64,000 bases of DNA. Origin: Rhodoferax sp. (GTDB lineage: Bacteria; Pseudomonadota; Gammaproteobacteria; Burkholderiales; Burkholderiaceae_C). The stretch covers positions 124,001 to 188,000 of the forward strand of contig NZ_JAQTXM010000002.1 in NCBI RefSeq assembly GCF_028688795.1, written 5' to 3'. A program made the position numbers and the translations under genes. Within the stretch, counting starts at the first letter, position 1. Each line of letters begins with the position of its first letter. Below, one piece after another: positions 17,982 to 29,700 of this stretch. Under the pieces are notes generated by a model. It was not told the DNA's origin. It did not search any database and saw nothing but the letters and a program-made list of their open reading frames with translations.

Positions 17982-19127
17982 TCAACCCGGTAGCACCCAC
18001 CCGGATTCAGCCCAAGAAACCAGCAACTCAAAGGCTTGGGCGCTGAGCTGGCCAACTTCATCGGCAGATAGTTGGCGTCCGTTGGCGAGGGCGCGCATCA
18101 AGCCGGCATCACGGCCAGAAGCGGTAAAGCTCTCGCCATTGATAAAAATGTGTTGCGCATCAAACATCATGCGGGTGCGCCGATCCAGCCGACAGCCCGT
18201 TTGATTGAGCAACTCCGCCAGCCCATCCGTGGGCTCTACGCCTTCAAACCACACGCTGGGCTTGGGCTCGGTCATGTATTCACCAAAACCACGCCCAAAT
18301 GCTTGATCGTCCGCCAATGCGTCACGCAAGGCATCTTTAGCAAATTCAAGCATTCTGGATGGAATTTCTGCGGGTTGCGCGACCGCCATCTGGTCGGGAT
18401 CCTGGTACAAAGTCAACCCCACTGCCTCTTCTGCATCTTCAGCCAGGCGCTGTAGCAGCTCCCGCGCCACTTCGGCACGATTGGGAATGCGAAATCCAAT
18501 TGAATAGGTCATGCACTCTCCCTCGGCAATGCCATCATGGGCATAGAGCGGCGGCAGGTAAAGCATGTCGCCAGGCTCCAATAGGTACTCTTCTTCAGGC
18601 TCGAAGTTGGCCAGGATTTTTAAAGGTACATCAGGCTGCAAACTCAAGTCTTTCTGGCGGCCAATGCGCCAACGCCTCTTGCCGTGCGCCTGCAACAAAA
18701 ATACGTCGTAGCTGTCGTAGTGCGGCCCAACACCACCTTGGTCTGTGGCGTAGCTGATCATCAAGTCATCCAGTCGCGCATCGGGCACAAAGCGAAACTG
18801 ATTCATCAGCGCGTGCACCGCGTCATGGTGCAGGTCAACGCCCTGCAACAACATCGTCCAGCCGGGCTGCTTGAGTGGCGGCAAGGCACGCCGCTCAAAC
18901 GGACCATGCTTGAAGTGCCAACCGGCCGTTGCACTAGGTGTCTGAATCACCATGCGGGTTTGCACATCTTCACTGGCGGCCAACTCAAACAACTCAGCGC
19001 GATCCAGCAGGGGCTTGAAATCGGGAATGGCCTGGCGCACCAACAATGGCTTTTTCTGCCAGTGCGTATTCATGAACTGTTGCGGGCTCAAGCCCCCCAG
19101 CAAGGGCAGCGGTTGGGTGATGTCCAT
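17982..19127 (-). CDS. roxA: Ribosomal protein L16 arginine hydroxylase-like cupin (RoxA/YcfD)
   Basis: A 381-residue JmjC/cupin 2-oxoglutarate oxygenase. The N-terminal LGGLSPQQFMNTHWQKKPLLVR is characteristic. Iron ligands are His and Asp in GPHYDSYDVFLLQ and the distal His in LPPLYAHDGIAEG. The family hydroxylates an arginine of L16 (YcfD in E. coli). Start at 19127 because GGAGA is correctly spaced upstream; the open frame extends 11 residues further. It is divergent from the slyD-like gene with only 40 bases between. Confidence 0.88.
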   Translation of the reverse strand: MDITQPLPLLGGLSPQQFMNTHWQKKPLLVRQAIPDFKPLLDRAELFELAASEDVQTRMVIQTPSATAGWHFKHGPFERRALPPLKQPGWTMLLQGVDLHHDAVHALMNQFRFVPDARLDDLMISYATDQGGVGPHYDSYDVFLLQAHGKRRWRIGRQKDLSLQPDVPLKILANFEPEEEYLLEPGDMLYLPPLYAHDGIAEGECMTYSIGFRIPNRAEVARELLQRLAEDAEEAVGLTLYQDPDQMAVAQPAEIPSRMLEFAKDALRDALADDQAFGRGFGEYMTEPKPSVWFEGVEPTDGLAELLNQTGCRLDRRTRMMFDAQHIFINGESFTASGRDAGLMRALANGRQLSADEVGQLSAQAFELLVSWAESGWVLPG

Positions 19128-19167
19128 CAATTTCTCCAGTGGTTTTTTGGTCTGCGACAATTATCAA

Positions 19168-19701
19168 ATGGAAATTACTCAACAATGCGTGGTGGCTTTA
19201 ACCTGGACGCTCAAAGACACTTTGGGCGAAACATTAGACGTGCTCGATGAACCAGTGGAGTTTTTGGTCGGTGGTGACGATCTGTTTGATGTGATTGAGG
19301 CCGCCCTGCAAGGCCACAGCGTCGGTGCCACCATCAACCTGCACATCGAACCAGAGCAAGGCTTTGGCGACTTCAACGACCAATTGATTTTTCTGGAGCC
19401 GCGCGAACTCTTTCCGCCGGAGCTGGAAGAAGGCATGACATTTGAGGGCACGGCCTTGCCCGCAGGTTGCAACGCTGACATGCCGCAAGACGCGCTCTAC
19501 ACCGTGACCGATCTCTACCCCGAGCACGTGGTGCTGGACGGCAACCACCCCTTGGCAGGGATCGCGCTGAACTTAACCTTGCAAGTCAGAGCAGTGCGCG
19601 AGGCCACCGAAGAAGAAATTGGCTGCGGCAGCGCAGGCACCGGTTTTTTCAAGGTCACGCCGATGCACAACATGGCACCGGGCAACGATTTGCTGCAATA
19701 A
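19168..19701 (+). CDS. FKBP-type peptidyl-prolyl isomerase, SlyD-like
   Basis: This 177-residue protein has the FKBP core interrupted by the chaperone insert, as in SlyD: LDVLDEPVEFLVGGDDLFDVIEAALQG, then EPEQGFGDFND and NHPLAG. The C-terminus contains only a GCGSAGTG patch and not the long His/Cys metal-binding tail of E. coli SlyD. It likely assists folding of cytoplasmic proteins. Confidence 0.85.
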   Translation: MEITQQCVVALTWTLKDTLGETLDVLDEPVEFLVGGDDLFDVIEAALQGHSVGATINLHIEPEQGFGDFNDQLIFLEPRELFPPELEEGMTFEGTALPAGCNADMPQDALYTVTDLYPEHVVLDGNHPLAGIALNLTLQVRAVREATEEEIGCGSAGTGFFKVTPMHNMAPGNDLLQ

Positions 19702-19745
19702 CCGCACTGCTTCATATCCGCCCGTGCGCTGCTGAAGCCACGGGC

Positions 19746-20195
19746 TCAAGATTTTCCGGTAGAGCCGTAGCCGCCCTCCCCGCGCTCGCTGGCTGGAAAT
19801 TCTGTCACCACATTGAACTGAGCCTGAACCACAGGCACGATCACCAACTGGGCGATGCGCTCCATGGGCGCAATGGTGAAGGCCACATCGCTGCGGTTCC
19901 AGGCACTCACCATCAGTTGCCCTTGGTAATCACTGTCAATCAGGCCCACCAAGTTACCCAACACAATGCCGTGCTTGTGACCCAAACCGGAGCGCGGCAA
20001 GATCATGGCGGCAAAGCCCGGATCATTCAGGTAGATAGCGATCCCAGTAGGTATCAGTTGCCAGGCATTGGGCTGCAAGGTCAGGGGCGCGTCCAGACAG
20101 GCACGCAGGTCCAGCCCGGCACTGCCTGGCGTGGCGTAAGCAGGCAATTGAGTTGCCATGCGCGGGTCAATGATCTTCACGTCAATATTCATCAT
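19746..20195 (-). CDS. dut: Deoxyuridine triphosphatase
   Basis: A 149-residue trimeric dUTPase with the five family motifs, among them [31 protein letters not shown] and the C-terminal [10 protein letters not shown]. It hydrolyses dUTP to dUMP. It follows coaBC in the same direction with almost no gap, as in many proteobacteria. Confidence 0.96.
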   Translation of the reverse strand: MMNIDVKIIDPRMATQLPAYATPGSAGLDLRACLDAPLTLQPNAWQLIPTGIAIYLNDPGFAAMILPRSGLGHKHGIVLGNLVGLIDSDYQGQLMVSAWNRSDVAFTIAPMERIAQLVIVPVVQAQFNVVTEFPASERGEGGYGSTGKS

Positions 20196-20197
20196 TA

Positions 20198-21418
20198 TTA
20201 GACTCCTGCCCTTATTCTTTGAGCGATATCAGCTATTAATTTGCGAGCAAGCGAAAGTTTTGAGTCACGAGATAGCTCGCGCGCACCAGCCTCATCAACC
20301 AGCAGCAAAGCATTGTCATCCTGACCAAAGGTGTCCGGCCCGATGTTGCCCACCAGCAGCGGTACGCCTTTGCGCAAACGCTTGGCTTGGGCGTTGGCGA
20401 GCAAATCATGACTTTCAGCGGCAAAACCTACACAGTAAAGCGCACGACTCTTGCCACGCTCCGATTGCGCCACGGCGGCCAAAATGTCCGGGTTTTCGAC
20501 AAAATGCAAGCTTGGGGGCAGGCCACTGCCGTCTTTCTTGATCTTGCGCTCAGAGGTCGATTCCGGTCGCCAGTCTGCCACCGCCGATGTAGCTATAAAA
20601 ATAGTAGCTTTCGGCGTCTTATCCATAACGGATTCAAACATATTTAGTGCAGATTTCACATTCACACGCAGGACACCGCGCGGGGTTGGCAAGCTCACTG
20701 GGCCTGCCACCAGAGTCACATCAGCGCCCGCCTCGCGGGCTGCGCGGGCAATGGCAAACCCCATCTTGCCACTGGACAGGTTGGTGATGCCCCGCACCGG
20801 GTCTATTGCCTCAAAGGTGGGCCCGGCCGTGACAAGTACATGCTGACCACGAAGCACTTTGGGCTGAAAAAATGAAATCACCTCATCCAGAATTTCGACC
20901 GGCTCCAGCATGCGACCATCACCAGTTTCTCCGCAGGCCTGATCGCCAGAACCCACACCCAAAACGTGCGCACCATCCAGCGCCACTTGGGTCAAATTGC
21001 GCTGCGTGGCGGGGTGCTGCCACATTTCGCGATTCATGGCCGGTGCAATTAACAACGGCACCTTGATGACGGGTCTCGCCAGACACATCAAGCTTAACAA
21101 ATCGTCAGCCAACCCATGCGCCAGTTTGGCGATCACATCCGCACTGGCTGGGGCAATGAGACAAGCATCCGCCTGACGAGTGAGGTTAATGTGCGCCATG
21201 TTGTTGGGCGCACGTTCGTCCCATTGCGACCCAAACACCGGGCGTTGGCTCAGCGCCTGCATGGTCACCGGGGTCATGAACTGCTCAGCGGCGGCGCTCA
21301 TCACCACTTGAACTGTGGCACCAGCCTTGATCAGCAGTCGACACAACTCGGCTGATTTGTAACAGGCTATGCCCCCGCTCAGGGCTAAAACAATGTGTTT
21401 TCCAGCAAGATCTTTCAT
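20198..21418 (-). CDS. coaBC: Bifunctional phosphopantothenoylcysteine decarboxylase/synthetase CoaBC
   Basis: A 406-residue two-domain enzyme of coenzyme A synthesis. The N-terminal flavoprotein decarboxylase has [17 protein letters not shown], the catalytic His region and the [14 protein letters not shown] substrate motif. The C-terminal synthetase has [18 protein letters not shown]-type residues and the conserved Lys near [11 protein letters not shown]. Start at 21418 gives the usual [16 protein letters not shown]; the frame is open 22 residues upstream. Confidence 0.96.
   Translation of the reverse strand: MKDLAGKHIVLALSGGIACYKSAELCRLLIKAGATVQVVMSAAAEQFMTPVTMQALSQRPVFGSQWDERAPNNMAHINLTRQADACLIAPASADVIAKLAHGLADDLLSLMCLARPVIKVPLLIAPAMNREMWQHPATQRNLTQVALDGAHVLGVGSGDQACGETGDGRMLEPVEILDEVISFFQPKVLRGQHVLVTAGPTFEAIDPVRGITNLSSGKMGFAIARAAREAGADVTLVAGPVSLPTPRGVLRVNVKSALNMFESVMDKTPKATIFIATSAVADWRPESTSERKIKKDGSGLPPSLHFVENPDILAAVAQSERGKSRALYCVGFAAESHDLLANAQAKRLRKGVPLLVGNIGPDTFGQDDNALLLVDEAGARELSRDSKLSLARKLIADIAQRIRAGV
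20205..20240 (+). repeat. AT-rich repeat, weaker copy D
   Basis: CCCTTATT...AGCG...CAGCTATTA resembles the intergenic repeats at 8818, 47618 and 55483. Here it overlaps the last codons of coaBC, so the protein's C-terminus may be partly repeat-derived. The match is shorter than in the other copies. Confidence 0.4.
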
Positions 21419-21479
21419 CCGCCGCAATGTAACAGAGCGCAAAACCGCGCTTGGAAGCGACAGGTCAAGGCCCCTATAA

Positions 21480-23188
<1,709 letters not shown>

Positions 23189-23189
<1 letters not shown>

Positions 23190-24046
23190 TGAAACTGTGT
23201 GGTTTTGAGATTGGCTTGCACCAGCCGTTTTTTCTGATTGCAGGGCCCTGTGTGATTGAGTCCGAGCAGTTGCAAATGGACACCGCAGGCACCCTGAAAG
23301 AGATCACCCAGAGCTTGGGCATTCCGTTCATTTTCAAGAGCAGCTTTGACAAAGCCAACCGCTCCAGCGGCAGCACATTTCGTGGCCCCGGCATTGACAA
23401 AGGGTTGGAGATATTAGCCAAGGTCAAACGTGAGCTCGGTCTACCTATCTTGACCGACATCCACTCAGAAGACCAGATTGTCCAAGTGGCCTCGGTGGTT
23501 GATGTGTTGCAAACCCCGGCTTTTTTGTGTCGGCAAACAGACTTCATCCGCGCTGTGGCGCAATCTGGCAAACCCGTCAACATCAAAAAAGGGCAGTTTC
23601 TGGCGCCAAGGGACATGAAGAATGTGATTGACAAAGCGCGTGCCGCCGCTCGTGAAAAAGGCCTGAATGAAGACAACTTCATGGCCTGTGAACGCGGTGC
23701 CAGCTTTGGTTACAACAACCTGGTGAGCGACATGCGCTCTCTGGCCATCATGCGCGACACTGGCGCACCTGTGGTGTTTGATGCCACGCATTCAGTTCAA
23801 CTGCCCGGCGGCCAAGGCACCAGCAGTGGTGGCCAACGCGAGATGGTGCCAGTGCTGGCCCGTGCGGCCGTTGCCGTTGGCGTGGCGGGGCTCTTCATGG
23901 AAACCCACCCTGATCCATCCAAAGCCATGAGTGATGGCCCCAACGCGGTGCCTCTGAAACACATGAAAGCGTTGCTGGAAACCTTGCTGGCATTGGACCA
24001 GGTCACCAAGCGGCAAGGTTATCTGGAAGAAAATTTTTCTGCCTAA
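23189..24046 (+). CDS. kdsA: 3-deoxy-D-manno-octulosonate 8-phosphate synthase
   Basis: A 285-residue enzyme condensing phosphoenolpyruvate and arabinose-5-phosphate for Kdo of LPS. Family segments: [29 protein letters not shown]-like FLCRQTDFI, and [12 protein letters not shown]. The segment [14 protein letters not shown] is present. It starts within the pyrG stop codon and is translationally coupled to it. Confidence 0.97.
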
Positions 24047-24092
24047 TCGTCGTAACCTGACCGTATTAATTTTCCTTTGTTTTTTTAACTGA

Positions 24093-25385
<1,293 letters not shown>

Positions 25386-25394
25386 CTGGGTGCC

Positions 25395-25679
25395 ATGGGC
25401 CAACGTACCGTCTCGCTTGCCCTGATTGCCCTGCTCGTGATTCTTCACGGGCAACTGTGGTTTGGGCGAGGCAGCTTGGCCAGCGTGGCAAACCTGCGTG
25501 CTCAACTCTCTGAACAAATCCAGCACAACAACCTGGCGCAGTTGGCCAACAATCAGCTCGCTGCCGAGGTACGAGACCTCAAGGAAGGGCTGGAAATGAT
25601 TGAGGAAAAGGCGCGCATGGAGCTTGGAATGGTCAAGACCAACGAAATCTACGTTCAGATCGCCCGCGGGGTCAACTGA
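25395..25679 (+). CDS. ftsB: Cell division protein FtsB
   Basis: A 94-residue bitopic protein with a short cytoplasmic N-terminus, one membrane helix (about residues 6-22) and a periplasmic coiled coil ending in ARMELGMVKTNEIYVQI. It belongs to the FtsQLB divisome complex. Its position nine bases after eno is typical. Confidence 0.93.
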   Translation: MGQRTVSLALIALLVILHGQLWFGRGSLASVANLRAQLSEQIQHNNLAQLANNQLAAEVRDLKEGLEMIEEKARMELGMVKTNEIYVQIARGVN

Positions 25680-25928
25680 GAATTCCACGGTGTCGCATAG
25701 CGCTTTTTTTTAGAACTAGACTGTTCAAGCGCTGTCAATTTGCGCTGGCAAGCCTACAATATTTATGTCTGCTGCGTGCATCGGGCTTTATATTTCCTTG
25801 AACCAATGCTCATAGAGCCCGGGCTTGGAACATCGTGATGTTGGCGTGATCATCTCGCGTTAGATGAACCCAAAACATCCACTGACCTCGCCCACCTGAA
25901 TCCCGGTTCAGGATGCCGGTTCGGTGGC

Positions 25929-26774
25929 GTGGCAGACACCCTCTACCCTAACCCGATGCAATTTGAAATCACGCTGCTTCTTGAGCTGGCACTTCTTGGA
26001 CTTTGCTCCGGGTTTTTAGCCGGCCTACTTGGTATAGGCGGTGGCATGGTCATGGTGCCGTTCATTACCGTCATATTGTCCGAACGCGGTGTCGGTGGCG
26101 AACTCTCGGTAAAGATGGCTATTGCCACATCCATGGCAACCATCGTGTTCACGTCGATTTCCAGCGTACGCGCTCACCATAAGCGCGGCGCGGTTCGCTG
26201 GGATCTGGTAAAAAGCTTCGCTCCTGGCATCGTGGTTGGTGCAGCCATCGCCAGCATGGGTGTATTTGCTGCGCTTAAAGGGTCGTCATTGGCCTTGTTT
26301 TTTGCACTGTTTGTCGGTTTTTCGGCCACACAAATGTTCCTAGACAAAAAACCAGCGGCGAGTCGGCAAATCCCGGGCGGGGCTGGCCTGATGGGAGCTG
26401 GCGGTGTAATCGGATTTATTTCAGGATTGGTTGGGGCAGGAGGAGGTTTTATCAGCGTGCCCTTCATGACCTGGTGCAATGTGGCGATTCATCGTGCTGT
26501 GGCAACCTCGGCAGCATTGGGCTTCCCGATTGCACTAGCCAACGCCGTGGGCTATGTCTTGAGCGGTAGCCACCTTGCGGACTTACCACCCTACTCTCTG
26601 GGCTATATTTGGCTACCCGGACTTGCGGTGATTGCAAGTTGCAGCATTTTTACAGCACCGGTCGGGGCATCTGCTGCGCACAAACTACCAGTTAAGCGAC
26701 TTAAAAGAGTGTTTGCCAGTATTTTGTACCTGCTCGCAGCGTATATGTTGTACCGGGGCTTGGCAATCCGGTAG
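25929..26774 (+). CDS. TauE/SafE-family sulfite/anion permease
   Basis: A 281-residue membrane protein with about eight helices in two repeats. The glycine-rich GFLAGLLGIGGGMVMVPF and its counterpart GFISGLVGAGGGFISVPF are the internal duplicate of this family. These proteins export sulfite or organosulfur anions; the substrate here is unknown. Start is GTG 25929 or ATG 25956 (nine residues shorter); no ribosome site decides. Confidence 0.85.
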   Translation: MADTLYPNPMQFEITLLLELALLGLCSGFLAGLLGIGGGMVMVPFITVILSERGVGGELSVKMAIATSMATIVFTSISSVRAHHKRGAVRWDLVKSFAPGIVVGAAIASMGVFAALKGSSLALFFALFVGFSATQMFLDKKPAASRQIPGGAGLMGAGGVIGFISGLVGAGGGFISVPFMTWCNVAIHRAVATSAALGFPIALANAVGYVLSGSHLADLPPYSLGYIWLPGLAVIASCSIFTAPVGASAAHKLPVKRLKRVFASILYLLAAYMLYRGLAIR

Positions 26775-26839
26775 CGTGCTTCCAAAGACAATGCACAACG
26801 TAAAAGGGCTTGATCAAACTTGACCAAGCCCTTGAATTT

Positions 26840-26888
26840 TGGTGGGATGTGCGGGGGTCGAACCCACGACAAACGGATTAAAAGTCCG
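26840..26888. repeat. Left attachment site (attL), 3' fragment of tRNA-Lys
   Basis: These 49 bases equal 35771-35819 exactly. On the minus strand they spell the anticodon 3' half, T arm, acceptor 3' strand and CCA of tRNA-Lys. The base on each side differs from the right copy, which fixes the repeat ends. Confidence 0.93.
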
Positions 26889-26918
26889 AAATGATAGGTT
26901 ATCTTAGATAATCTCAGA

Positions 26919-27076
26919 CTGTCACCAACAAATTAAGTCATTGATTTATATAGAAACATAGTCTAAACTAGTCCGTAAGCGTCTAACTTCATTCAGACCT
27001 AAACTGTCACCAGACTGTCACCGTGACAGTTTGGCGCTACATACGGACTAGAGCAATGCCTGAAAAACTGTCACCA
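26919..27076. promoter_or_regulatory. Left-end CTGTCACC repeats (candidate integrase arm sites)
   Basis: CTGTCACCA occurs at 26919, 27004 and 27068, and CTGTCACC at 27015, the middle pair being 11 bases apart. The last of that pair forms a palindrome CTGTCAC-C-GTGACAG (27015-27029) over a possible GTG start of the integrase. The same 11-base-spaced pair occurs at the right end (35683-35701), as expected for arm-type binding sites. Confidence 0.55.
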
Positions 27077-28417
27077 AAAACCCCGGGGCAAGTCATCAAC
27101 GATTTGACACCTGGAGCGTTTGCCAAACTTGGCAAGGTGTCCCCTGCCGGGTCACTTGAGGCGCGTCGTCTTGCGGCTGGTGTTGCACTATATTGGCGCG
27201 TCACAATCAACGGCAAGACTGAGCGCACCCCTATCGGCGCATACGACTCAAGCGCACCACCACTGAGCCTGAAGCCCACCAACAAGGGTTACAGCATCAG
27301 TGCCGCCATCCGTGCCGCTGAAAGTTTGGCGCAGAAACACCGCGACAACCTTGCTATCGGTGGCTACCGTGGCTTGGTCGACGCTGAAGCAGAGTCTGTG
27401 CGCATTGCAGCCCAAGCGCAGGAACAAACACTTCGCGCTGCTGAGGCGGCAACATTGGCAGCGGCACAGTACACACTGAAGAACCTGTTGGTTCACTATT
27501 GCGACTACCTAGAGGGGCTTGGGCGCAGATCACACAGTGATGCACGCTCGATATTTCAACTCCATGTTGTAGATGCGTGGCCGCACATAGCGATGCTGCC
27601 AGCCAACACCGTGACTGGTGAACAGATTGCAGACATGATGCGCAAGGTCATCGAAAATGGCAAAGCCCGCACCGCAAACAAGCTGCGCAGCTACATCAGG
27701 GCTGCATATCAAGTGGCGTTGGCCGCAAGATCAAAGGCATCTATTCCGCTGCACTTCAAAGCCTACAACGTGCGGTCAAACCCCGGCGCAGACACAGTGC
27801 CAGACGAATCTGCAAACAAGGCCGACAAAAACCCACTTAGCGCCGATGAACTCCGCGCCTACTGGCAAGTCATCAAGCCCATGCCCGGGTTCATTGGTGC
27901 AGTGCTGCGCCTGCACTTGCTTACTGGTGGGCAGCGCATCGAACAACTGTGCTGTTTGCTGACTGCGAATGTCGCATCAGACACCATCACATTGTTTGAC
28001 GGAAAAGGCAGGCCCGGCAAGGCACCCAGACCGCACACAGTACCCCTCATTCCCGCCGCCGCCGCTGCTCTAAGCGAATGCAATCCAAAAGGCGCATACG
28101 CCATTTCAACGGATGGCGGCAAGACGCACTTGAGCGCTATCACCTTGAGCCATTGGGCCGTGGCCGCTGCTAGTGATATGCAGGGGTTCCAAACAAAACG
28201 CATCAGGTCTGGCGTCGAAACCCTGCTGGCATCAAAGCGCATCAGTTCTGACATTCGCGGTCGTTTGCAGAGTCACGGCATCGCAGGCGTCCAAGCTCGC
28301 CACTATGACGGCCACGACTACTTAGACGAAAAGCGTCACGCACTTGAAACCATGTTCAATCTGCTGGAGGGCAAGCCTGTCAAGGCTGGAAAAGTGGTGC
28401 GCCTCAAGGCTGCGTAG
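27056..28417 (+). CDS. Tyrosine recombinase (site-specific integrase)
   Basis: A 453-residue integrase. The first 120 residues resemble an arm-binding domain, followed by a SAM-like core-binding domain (about 140-260) and the catalytic domain. Catalytic Arg I is in LTGGQRIEQL; box II reads TKRIRSGVETLL, with Lys where His is usual; then LQSHGIAG and the nucleophile Tyr in ARHYDGHDY. ATG 27056 is preferred, but a GTG at 27023 would add 11 residues. It lies next to attL and is transcribed into the element. Confidence 0.88.
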   Translation: MPEKLSPKTPGQVINDLTPGAFAKLGKVSPAGSLEARRLAAGVALYWRVTINGKTERTPIGAYDSSAPPLSLKPTNKGYSISAAIRAAESLAQKHRDNLAIGGYRGLVDAEAESVRIAAQAQEQTLRAAEAATLAAAQYTLKNLLVHYCDYLEGLGRRSHSDARSIFQLHVVDAWPHIAMLPANTVTGEQIADMMRKVIENGKARTANKLRSYIRAAYQVALAARSKASIPLHFKAYNVRSNPGADTVPDESANKADKNPLSADELRAYWQVIKPMPGFIGAVLRLHLLTGGQRIEQLCCLLTANVASDTITLFDGKGRPGKAPRPHTVPLIPAAAAALSECNPKGAYAISTDGGKTHLSAITLSHWAVAAASDMQGFQTKRIRSGVETLLASKRISSDIRGRLQSHGIAGVQARHYDGHDYLDEKRHALETMFNLLEGKPVKAGKVVRLKAA

Positions 28418-28419
28418 TC

Positions 28420-28473
28420 TGACACTTTCCGCAGATCGGCTGAACCAACCCTATTTAACCGACATAACCGATT
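28420..28473 (+). repeat. 54-bp element repeat, copy 1 (direct)
   Basis: It begins TGACACTT and ends AACCGATT and aligns without gaps to three other 54-bp copies in the element. It starts two bases after the integrase stop codon. Confidence 0.85.
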
Positions 28474-28518
28474 CTGGCGATGTCTCTGCGCCATTTATCA
28501 GAGACAACAAAGGCGGCA

Positions 28519-28854
28519 ATGCCAGTGCTACTACCGCTGGCATTGCCTGACCACAAACTTGAAAGTGACTTCAAAATCATGGCTATCAAAAGTGTATCAA
28601 GCGAATTCAAACCCGGCTTCACCTTGGGCTGCAACGGGCATATTCCAGCGCCAGCAGATCGCATTTCAATGGGCATACCTCAGATGCACGCCCTGATGAC
28701 TGTATTAATAGGTGAGCGTGACTTCAACGGTCACGTAATGGAGGAACTGCTAGGGCTGGCGTTTGCGCTATCACGCAGCATCCACGAAGCTCAAGAGGAA
28801 CTTTCTTTTGAACGATTGGCAAAGTTCAATAGTGAACAGGCCAAGGCCGCATAA
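28519..28854 (+). CDS. Small unknown protein of the element
   Basis: The frame encodes about 111 residues from ATG 28519, which has AAAGG five bases upstream; starts at 28480 and 28579 are also possible. The C-terminal half (MHALMTVLIGERDFNGHVMEE, not all conserved) is acidic and helical and ends in EQAKAA. I do not recognise a family. It lies between repeat copy 1 and a promoter/terminator region. Confidence 0.5.
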   Translation: MPVLLPLALPDHKLESDFKIMAIKSVSSEFKPGFTLGCNGHIPAPADRISMGIPQMHALMTVLIGERDFNGHVMEELLGLAFALSRSIHEAQEELSFERLAKFNSEQAKAA

Positions 28855-28953
28855 ATACCACCACTGGTGCTGCTGTCGTAGGCTACTAATTGCGATATTG
28901 CGGCACCAGCACCAGATATTCACCAACTTGGACAACCGTAGAAAAATACATAC

Positions 28954-28982
28954 TTGCACGGACTTATTTTTTCCTGTATGAT
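28954..28982 (+). promoter_or_regulatory. Strong sigma-70-type promoter
   Basis: TTGCAC (28954-28959) and TATGAT (28977-28982) are separated by exactly 17 bases. Transcription would start near 28989 and run into a hairpin followed by a terminator at 29047-29074. Confidence 0.65.
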
Positions 28983-28988
28983 TCACGC

Positions 28989-29074
28989 ATTGCAACCGAC
29001 GCATGGATTATTTAGGCTTTCGCCTGAATAAGCACGTCCAAAACACAGCCACCCTGACCCGGTGGCTTTTTTTT
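28989..29074 (+). ncRNA. Putative ~85-nt small RNA or attenuated leader
   Basis: Downstream of the promoter is a ten-base-pair hairpin (TTATTTAGGC-TTTC-GCCTGAATAA, 29008-29031, one G-U pair). It is followed by an intrinsic terminator with the stem AGCCACC/GGTGGCT (29047-29067) and eight T. No open frame of note lies inside. It could be a stable small RNA or the leader of the alpA-primase operon with premature termination. Confidence 0.5.
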
Positions 29075-29139
29075 CGTCCAAATTTAACTAGGAGCAATAT
29101 CAGACACCAAAAACAATAGCAACAACCCGAACCAACAAG

Positions 29140-29162
29140 CCGCATTCATTGCGGTTTTTTTT
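29140..29162 (+). terminator. Second terminator in the alpA leader
   Basis: The hairpin CCGCA-TTCAT-TGCGG is followed by eight T residues. It is the second of three intrinsic terminators in 160 bases. Confidence 0.75.
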
Positions 29163-29169
29163 CGCCTAT

Positions 29170-29206
29170 GCCCTGCCAGCAATTACTGCTGTCGGGGCTT
29201 TTTTAT
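29170..29206 (+). terminator. Third terminator in the alpA leader
   Basis: A stem of about 12 pairs with one mismatch (29170-29181 with 29187-29198), a five-base loop and six T residues. It ends 13 bases before the alpA-like ATG, so it would control entry into that gene. Confidence 0.75.
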
Positions 29207-29218
29207 TGGACAAACACC

Positions 29219-29419
29219 ATGAAAACACCTGAAGAAATATCCCTGCTTCGACTGCAACAAGTCATTACCAAAACCGGACTGCCCCGTTCAAGCGTGTATG
29301 CGCTGATCGCACAAGGCGCTTTCCCTAAACCTGTCCAACTATCTGCGAAAGCTGTTGCATGGAAATCAAACGCCATTGATAGCTGGATTAACTCTCGCGT
29401 CAGCAAATGCGCTGCCTGA
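29219..29419 (+). CDS. AlpA-type helix-turn-helix regulator
   Basis: A 66-residue protein of the AlpA/MerR-like excisionase group: LRLQQVITKTGLPRSSVYAL, then QGAFPKPVQLS and AVAWKSNAIDSWINSR. In P4-like satellites such proteins (AlpA, Vis) act as regulator and excisionase. It probably binds the element's promoters or att region. Confidence 0.85.
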   Translation: MKTPEEISLLRLQQVITKTGLPRSSVYALIAQGAFPKPVQLSAKAVAWKSNAIDSWINSRVSKCAA

Positions 29420-29442
29420 TTAACTTTTCGGAACACACCAAC

Positions 29443-29700
29443 ATGAACATGAAAACCCCTGAAGGCTTCGCCGCTGAAGTGCGTATTGAGATCGCCCATC
29501 ACTTCCCAGATTTATATAGCCACCCTGATGGTTATGAAATTTGCTATGACCGCTTTAATGCAAAACTTTGCGTGTCGCTGGACGAGTTCAATGATGTTGG
29601 TGTGCCAATTGGCACTGACGGTCTGATTGAACTCGGACTGAAGATGATCGCACTGGGTCACGAGATCAATACCGCCCGGGCGCTGAAAGAGGTGGCCTAA
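29443..29700 (+). CDS. Small unknown protein upstream of primase
   Basis: An 85-residue acidic protein without a recognised family; a second ATG is at 29449. The stop is directly followed by the primase ATG, so the two are likely co-translated. Confidence 0.65.
   Translation: MNMKTPEGFAAEVRIEIAHHFPDLYSHPDGYEICYDRFNAKLCVSLDEFNDVGVPIGTDGLIELGLKMIALGHEINTARALKEVA

Noticed and set aside
26840-26888. Possible second tRNA-Lys gene
   Set aside because: Only the 3' 49 bases are present; the D arm and acceptor 5' strand are missing, so it is the displaced att copy.
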